Assembly (NCBI GenBank): GCA_031276335.1
Contig: JAISNH010000062.1
Location: 1 to 5,491 of the forward strand
Length of the DNA stretch: 5,491 bases
Direction: 5' to 3'
From: Rickettsiales bacterium
Lineage (GTDB): Bacteria; Pseudomonadota; Alphaproteobacteria; Rs-D84; CACZYB01
The notes under the pieces are model-generated. The model did no database searches, was not told the origin of the DNA, and saw nothing but the letters and a program-made list of their open reading frames with translations. The first letter of the stretch is position 1. Every line of letters begins with the position of its first letter. A program made the translations under genes and the position numbers. Shown piece by piece: positions 1 through 5,491 of this stretch.

Positions 1-23
1 AAAGACAAGTTCGTTTTTTTGTC

Positions 24-53
24 TTGCTTGCAATGGGGGGAATCGGGTATAAT
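24..53 (+). promoter_or_regulatory. Putative sigma-70-type promoter of the AT-rich gene
   Basis: A perfect TATAAT lies at 48-53. TTGCTT at 24-29 matches three of six bases of the -35 consensus, and the spacer is 18 bases. The transcription start would fall near 60, giving a leader of about 30 bases before the ATG at 89. The -10 is seen directly; its use as a promoter is inference. It suggests that the gene at 89 is transcribed on its own rather than from upstream. Confidence 0.5.
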
Positions 54-73
54 GTGAAAAGTTTCATAAAGAA

Positions 74-81
74 AGGAAGGG
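74..81 (+). promoter_or_regulatory. Ribosome binding site of the AT-rich gene
   Basis: AGGAAGGG ends 7 bases before the ATG at 89. This supports 89 over the second in-frame ATG at 95, which would sit 13 bases from the end of the site. Confidence 0.6.
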
Positions 82-88
82 CGCGAAA

Positions 89-3204
<3,116 letters not shown>

Positions 3205-3206
3205 CT

Positions 3207-3216
3207 ATTATATAAT
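3207..3216. promoter_or_regulatory. Palindromic divergent -10 box between ligA and ftsQ
   Basis: ATTATATAAT is a perfect 10-base palindrome. It gives TATAAT at 3211-3216 on the plus strand (towards ftsQ) and at 3212-3207 on the minus strand (towards ligA). On the minus side transcription would start near 3200, leaving a leader of about 17 bases that holds the ligA Shine-Dalgarno site. I see no good -35 at 16-18 bases on either side (CTTTTA for ligA, AAATTC for ftsQ), so the promoters may be weak or activator-dependent. The motif is seen directly; its use in both directions is inference. Confidence 0.45.
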
Positions 3217-3224
3217 GATTTCCC

Positions 3225-3253
3225 TTCAATAAAAGCAAAAAATATGGTAAGAT
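3225..3253 (+). promoter_or_regulatory. Second putative promoter facing ftsQ, extended -10 type
   Basis: TAAGAT at 3248-3253 is preceded by TGG, fitting the extended -10 pattern TGn. TTCAAT at 3225-3230 gives half of the -35 consensus with a 17-base spacer. Transcription would start near 3260. It competes with the TATAAT at 3211-3216 as the source of the ftsQA transcript. Confidence 0.35.
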
Positions 3254-3316
3254 AAAACAACCGAAAAATTGCAGGCCAATGTCCGCCAAAATTTTTCGAC
3301 CGGATAATAAAGGAGC

Positions 3317-3373
3317 AAAAAACCGCCCCGGCCTTCCTTCTACGGGGCAGGCCGAACAGGCCGCCGGTTTTTT
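3317..3373 (+). terminator. Terminator- or attenuator-like hairpin in the ftsQ leader
   Basis: The arms AAAAAACCG (3317-3325) and CGGTTTTTT (3365-3373) pair perfectly over 9 bases. After a small internal bulge (3326-3328 against 3364), CGGCCT (3329-3334) pairs with AGGCCG (3358-3363). The result is a GC-rich stem flanked by an A-tract and followed by six T, the form of a bidirectional intrinsic terminator. Competing pairs exist: GCCCCG (3325-3330) with CGGGGC (3343-3348), and CGGCCT with a second AGGCCG at 3349-3354. It lies between the candidate promoters and the preferred ftsQ start. It may attenuate ftsQA, end a short leader RNA, or block antisense transcription running into the ligA promoter. 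If ftsQ began at 3279 the hairpin would be inside the coding region. Confidence 0.5.
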
Positions 3374-3392
3374 ACGAGCTGGGATTATTTAT

Positions 3393-4121
3393 ATGAAGGA
3401 ATTTTTCGCAAGGGTGAAGTCGGCATGCCTGCTTATGTCCGGCGCGCTGGCCGCGGCGTACGTCGCGGTCGTCCTTCGCCAGAATACGGTCGGCGTAGAT
3501 GCGGTTCCCATGGAATCGTCCGAAGCCGCGTTTGCGAACGAAATTCCCATGGACGAGGACGAGGCCGCCGAGGAGATACGGGGAATCGTCGACGGGTTTG
3601 CGGCCGACCGCCCGATAGCGGAGGCGGACACGAGGGGGATCCTGGATGCCGTGCTATCGCTCGGGTGGGTGAAGAACGCCTCCGTCCGGCGCGCGTATCC
3701 CGGCAAAATCGCAGTCACGATAGAGGCGAAGAACGTAATCGCGTACATGTACCGGGACGGCGCGTATCATCCGGTCGACGAGGACGGCAACGTCCTGTCC
3801 GCCGGCTCCGCGCACGTTCCGAAGGTGCTGATCTCCGGCGAGGGCGCGAACAGGGAGGCCGCCGGCATGCTGGGCTTCCTCCGGGGATTTCCCGACATCT
3901 ACGGCAACCTGGCCGCGATGCAGCTGGTGAACCGGACGCGCTGGAACATAATCCTGTTCGGCGTGGAGGGCGGCCTGTTGATAAAACTGGCTTCCGAGGA
4001 CGCGGCGGCCTCGCTCCTCAAAATCGAGGAGCTGAACCGGCGGCAGGCGGTACTAAAGCGCGACATCGCCGAAATCGACGCCCGCAATCCCGAAAAAATA
4101 CTCGTGAAACCGCGGAGGTAG
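3393..4121 (+). CDS. ftsQ: Cell division protein FtsQ (242 aa)
   Basis: FtsQ is a bitopic inner-membrane protein of the divisome that links early and late division proteins through its periplasmic domain. From the chosen start there is a short basic cytoplasmic tail (1-11), one membrane helix (about 12-28), a POTRA-like region (about 35-110) and a beta domain (about 112-239). Family-like signals are LGWVKNASVRRAYPGKI (90-106), E111 with A117 after it, DEDGNVL (129-135), RWNIIL (183-188) and the C-terminal IAEIDARNPEKILVK (225-239). The start of POTRA is unusual: the expected beta strand and glycine after the membrane helix are replaced by an acidic Ala/Glu/Asp stretch (about 39-64). An in-frame ATG at 3279 would add 38 residues. 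I prefer 3393 because the added codons end in A or T, unlike the gene body, and they run through the hairpin; neither start has a strong Shine-Dalgarno site. Some alphaproteobacterial FtsQ proteins do have long N-termini. It is translationally coupled to ftsA. Identity is good; the start is uncertain. Confidence 0.87.
   Translation: MKEFFARVKSACLLMSGALAAAYVAVVLRQNTVGVDAVPMESSEAAFANEIPMDEDEAAEEIRGIVDGFAADRPIAEADTRGILDAVLSLGWVKNASVRRAYPGKIAVTIEAKNVIAYMYRDGAYHPVDEDGNVLSAGSAHVPKVLISGEGANREAAGMLGFLRGFPDIYGNLAAMQLVNRTRWNIILFGVEGGLLIKLASEDAAASLLKIEELNRRQAVLKRDIAEIDARNPEKILVKPRR
4114..4118 (+). promoter_or_regulatory. ftsA ribosome binding site inside the end of ftsQ
   Basis: GGAGG occupies the last codons of ftsQ, 4 bases before the ftsA ATG at 4123. 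The ftsQ stop (4119-4121) lies between the site and the start, so ribosomes ending ftsQ are placed to begin ftsA. This supports coupled translation and fixes the ftsA start. Confidence 0.7.
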
Positions 4122-4122
4122 C

Positions 4123-5346
4123 ATGGCGGAAGTTCTTGCGGCGGAAGCCCCGTTCGGATTCCTCGACATAGGCTGCTCGAAGGTTTCGTGCGCCATAGCG
4201 GTGGCCTCGTCCTCCGCGCGTCCGGCCGTCATGTCGGCCGCGACATCCCCCCTATTTCCCGGCCAGGGCCTTGCCGGCGCGATAAACAGGGCGGTGGCGG
4301 ATGCGGAATCGGTCGCCGGCATCCGCATATCCAAGGCCTGCGTTTCGTTTTCCGGATTCGAATGCCGATCGCATCTGCTCAGCTCCTCGACCGCGTTCTC
4401 CTCATGCAGGACCGTCGTGGAGGACGACATATTCAAATGCTCCAAAAGGCTGGACGTGAAGGGCTCGATCGACTGCGACAGGAACGTCATCCTGCACGTA
4501 ATACCCGCGCGCTATGTCCTCGATGGGGAACGCGCGGTGGCCGACCCTATCGGAAAGGAGGCCCGCGAGCTGAAGATACTGTACCACATAGTCACGGCCG
4601 ACCGGGACGCGTATGACGATGCCGCGGCAGCCGTGTCCGAATGCAACCTAGAAATCGAGGACGCGGTTTCGCCAGCGTACGCGGGCGCCCTGGCCGTCCT
4701 GTCCGAGGCGGAGAAGCGCGCCGGAGCCATGCTGCTCGACATCGGGAAATCGCGGCTGACGGCCGGGATATTCGCCGGCGGGAATTTCATCCACGGGTTC
4801 GAGATGCCCATTGCCGGCGACTATGTGACGGGCCGGCTTTGCAAGCATATGGAGATCGGGTTTGCGGAGGCGGAGCGGCTGAAACTGAAATACGGCGCGG
4901 CGCCGCCCGAGGCGGTGGATTTTTCCGAATACGCGAATGCCGCGGACGCCGAAGGCGCGGAGCGGAGCTTCAGCAAGGCCGACGTGCTGAACGTAGTCCG
5001 CCCGGTGATGGGGATGGTGTTCGAGGTCGTGAGGAAATATGTCGCCGACAACGATTTTTCCGCGTTCGTGAAGCGCGTGGCCCTGACCGGAGGGGGGGCG
5101 AACATGGCCGGAATATCCGGAATCGCGTCCGAGGTTTTCGGCCTGCCCGCCCGCGTCGGCGCCGCCCGCAGGCCGGACGGGACGGAGGAAAAATACGCGC
5201 TTCCCGAATACGCCGCCCTGTTCGGGCTCGTCATGTTCAGCTTCACCCGCGCGCCGGCGGCGCGGCGGTATTGGGGGCGCTCCGAAGAGGGGCACGGAAA
5301 TGGCGCGTGGGGCCGCCTTAAAAAGTTCGTCCGCGACAATTTTTGA
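4123..5346 (+). CDS. ftsA: Cell division protein FtsA, actin-like, divergent (407 aa)
   Basis: FtsA is an actin-fold ATP-binding protein that anchors FtsZ filaments to the inner membrane and recruits later division proteins. Phosphate-1 is LDIGCSK (14-20). The 1C subdomain covers roughly 75-155 and includes the family-like HVIPARY (125-131). VSPAYAGAL (182-190), GDYVT (232-236) and AERLKLKYG (250-258) also fit the family. The adenosine motif is LTGGGANMAG (321-330). The C-terminus WGRLKKFVRDNF (396-407) matches the amphipathic membrane-targeting helix. Length is close to E. coli FtsA (420). The oddity is phosphate-2: the usual D-x-G-G-G-T is DIGKSR here (206-211), losing two glycines and the threonine while keeping D206 and G208. 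The N-terminal region around 28-50 also lacks the usual GHQ-like sequence. The protein may bind ATP differently or weakly. It starts one base after ftsQ ends. Identity is firm; biochemical normality is not. Confidence 0.95.
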   Translation: MAEVLAAEAPFGFLDIGCSKVSCAIAVASSSARPAVMSAATSPLFPGQGLAGAINRAVADAESVAGIRISKACVSFSGFECRSHLLSSSTAFSSCRTVVEDDIFKCSKRLDVKGSIDCDRNVILHVIPARYVLDGERAVADPIGKEARELKILYHIVTADRDAYDDAAAAVSECNLEIEDAVSPAYAGALAVLSEAEKRAGAMLLDIGKSRLTAGIFAGGNFIHGFEMPIAGDYVTGRLCKHMEIGFAEAERLKLKYGAAPPEAVDFSEYANAADAEGAERSFSKADVLNVVRPVMGMVFEVVRKYVADNDFSAFVKRVALTGGGANMAGISGIASEVFGLPARVGAARRPDGTEEKYALPEYAALFGLVMFSFTRAPAARRYWGRSEEGHGNGAWGRLKKFVRDNF

Positions 5347-5360
5347 TTTCTTGAATCAAA
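5342..5360. repeat. Small AT-rich inverted repeat at the ftsA stop
   Basis: TTTGATT (5342-5348) and AATCAAA (5354-5360) form a 7-base stem with a 5-base loop that includes the ftsA TGA stop. It has no GC-rich stem and no T-tract after it, so I do not call it a terminator. It may be chance or a weak mRNA 3' structure. Confidence 0.3.
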
Positions 5361-5491
5361 TGCGCCGGCATCCATATCTCCATTCGGCATTTGTCATTCG
5401 ACGAATCAGCAAGCCATGAACCTTTGGCGGTAAATCGCGCCGGGCCGATATCGGGCGGAGCATGCGCCGGAACGCAAGGGTGACGGCGGGC
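5347..5491. other. Region after ftsA without a convincing gene start
   Basis: These 145 bases hold no ORF I can support. ATG at 5361 opens a 19-codon frame and ATG at 5417 opens five codons before a stop. ATG at 5462 stays open to the window end (MRRNARVTAG), but its GGAG is only one base upstream, so ribosome binding would be poor. The sequence does not resemble an FtsZ N-terminus. A 10-base palindrome CCGATATCGG lies at 5445-5454, and the 9-mer ATGCGCCGG occurs at 5360-5368 and 5462-5470. Neither has a clear role. Confidence 0.4.

Noticed and set aside
3348..3363. Direct repeat CAGGCCG at 3348-3354 and 3357-3363 as a mobile or CRISPR-like repeat
   Set aside because: There are only two copies of 7 bases; they are better explained as alternative arms of the hairpin.
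3425..4171. 248-codon open frame overlapping ftsQ in another frame
   Set aside because: Its translation is Arg/Gly-rich low-complexity sequence typical of a shifted GC-rich frame; ftsQ in the other frame has membrane, POTRA and beta-domain signals.
4641..5390. Several open frames on both strands overlapping the 3' half of ftsA
   Set aside because: They are shadows of ftsA: Arg- or Ala-rich, without good ribosome binding sites, and ftsA itself has conserved motifs to its last residue.
5445..5454. Palindrome CCGATATCGG as an operator
   Set aside because: A single 10-base palindrome in GC-rich DNA with no promoter nearby is easily explained by chance.

Overview
The window holds four genes and looks like a chromosomal segment of an alphaproteobacterium. 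The three recognisable genes are ligA (NAD+-dependent DNA ligase, minus strand) and the division pair ftsQ-ftsA (plus strand). Their proteins resemble alphaproteobacterial versions, and ligA is known to lie close to the ftsQ-ftsA-ftsZ cluster in many Alphaproteobacteria. This is a family-level impression from reading the proteins, not a database result. The three genes are GC-rich (42 of 60 bases are G or C at 5161-5220), yet they use the isoleucine codon ATA freely, which is unusual at this GC content. I cannot place the organism below class.

Layout: 1-88 is a short leader with a good sigma-70-type -10 box and a Shine-Dalgarno site. 89-1138 (+) is an AT-rich gene of unknown function (17 of 60 bases are G or C at 121-180). 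It converges on ligA (1135-3183, -) so tightly that the two TAG stops share one CTAG. 3184-3392 separates ligA from the divergent ftsQ. It contains a palindromic ATTATATAAT that gives a perfect TATAAT on both strands, a second extended -10 facing ftsQ, and a strong A-tract/stem/T-tract hairpin that resembles an intrinsic terminator or attenuator. ftsQ (3393-4121, +) and ftsA (4123-5346, +) are one base apart, and the ftsA Shine-Dalgarno site lies inside the end of ftsQ. After ftsA there are 145 bases with no convincing gene start, so the expected ftsZ is not visible.

How the genes work together: FtsQ is the bitopic periplasmic scaffold of the divisome, and FtsA is the actin-like protein that tethers FtsZ to the membrane. 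The 1-base spacing implies coupled translation. LigA seals nicks in replication and repair and shares only the divergent promoter region with the division genes. The 5' gene looks like an accessory insertion beside a core locus.

The points most worth a second look are the terminator-like hairpin in the ftsQ leader, the loss of the glycine-rich phosphate-2 motif in FtsA, and the orphan AT-rich gene. I found no CRISPR array, tRNA, rRNA, transposase or clearly new multi-gene system.
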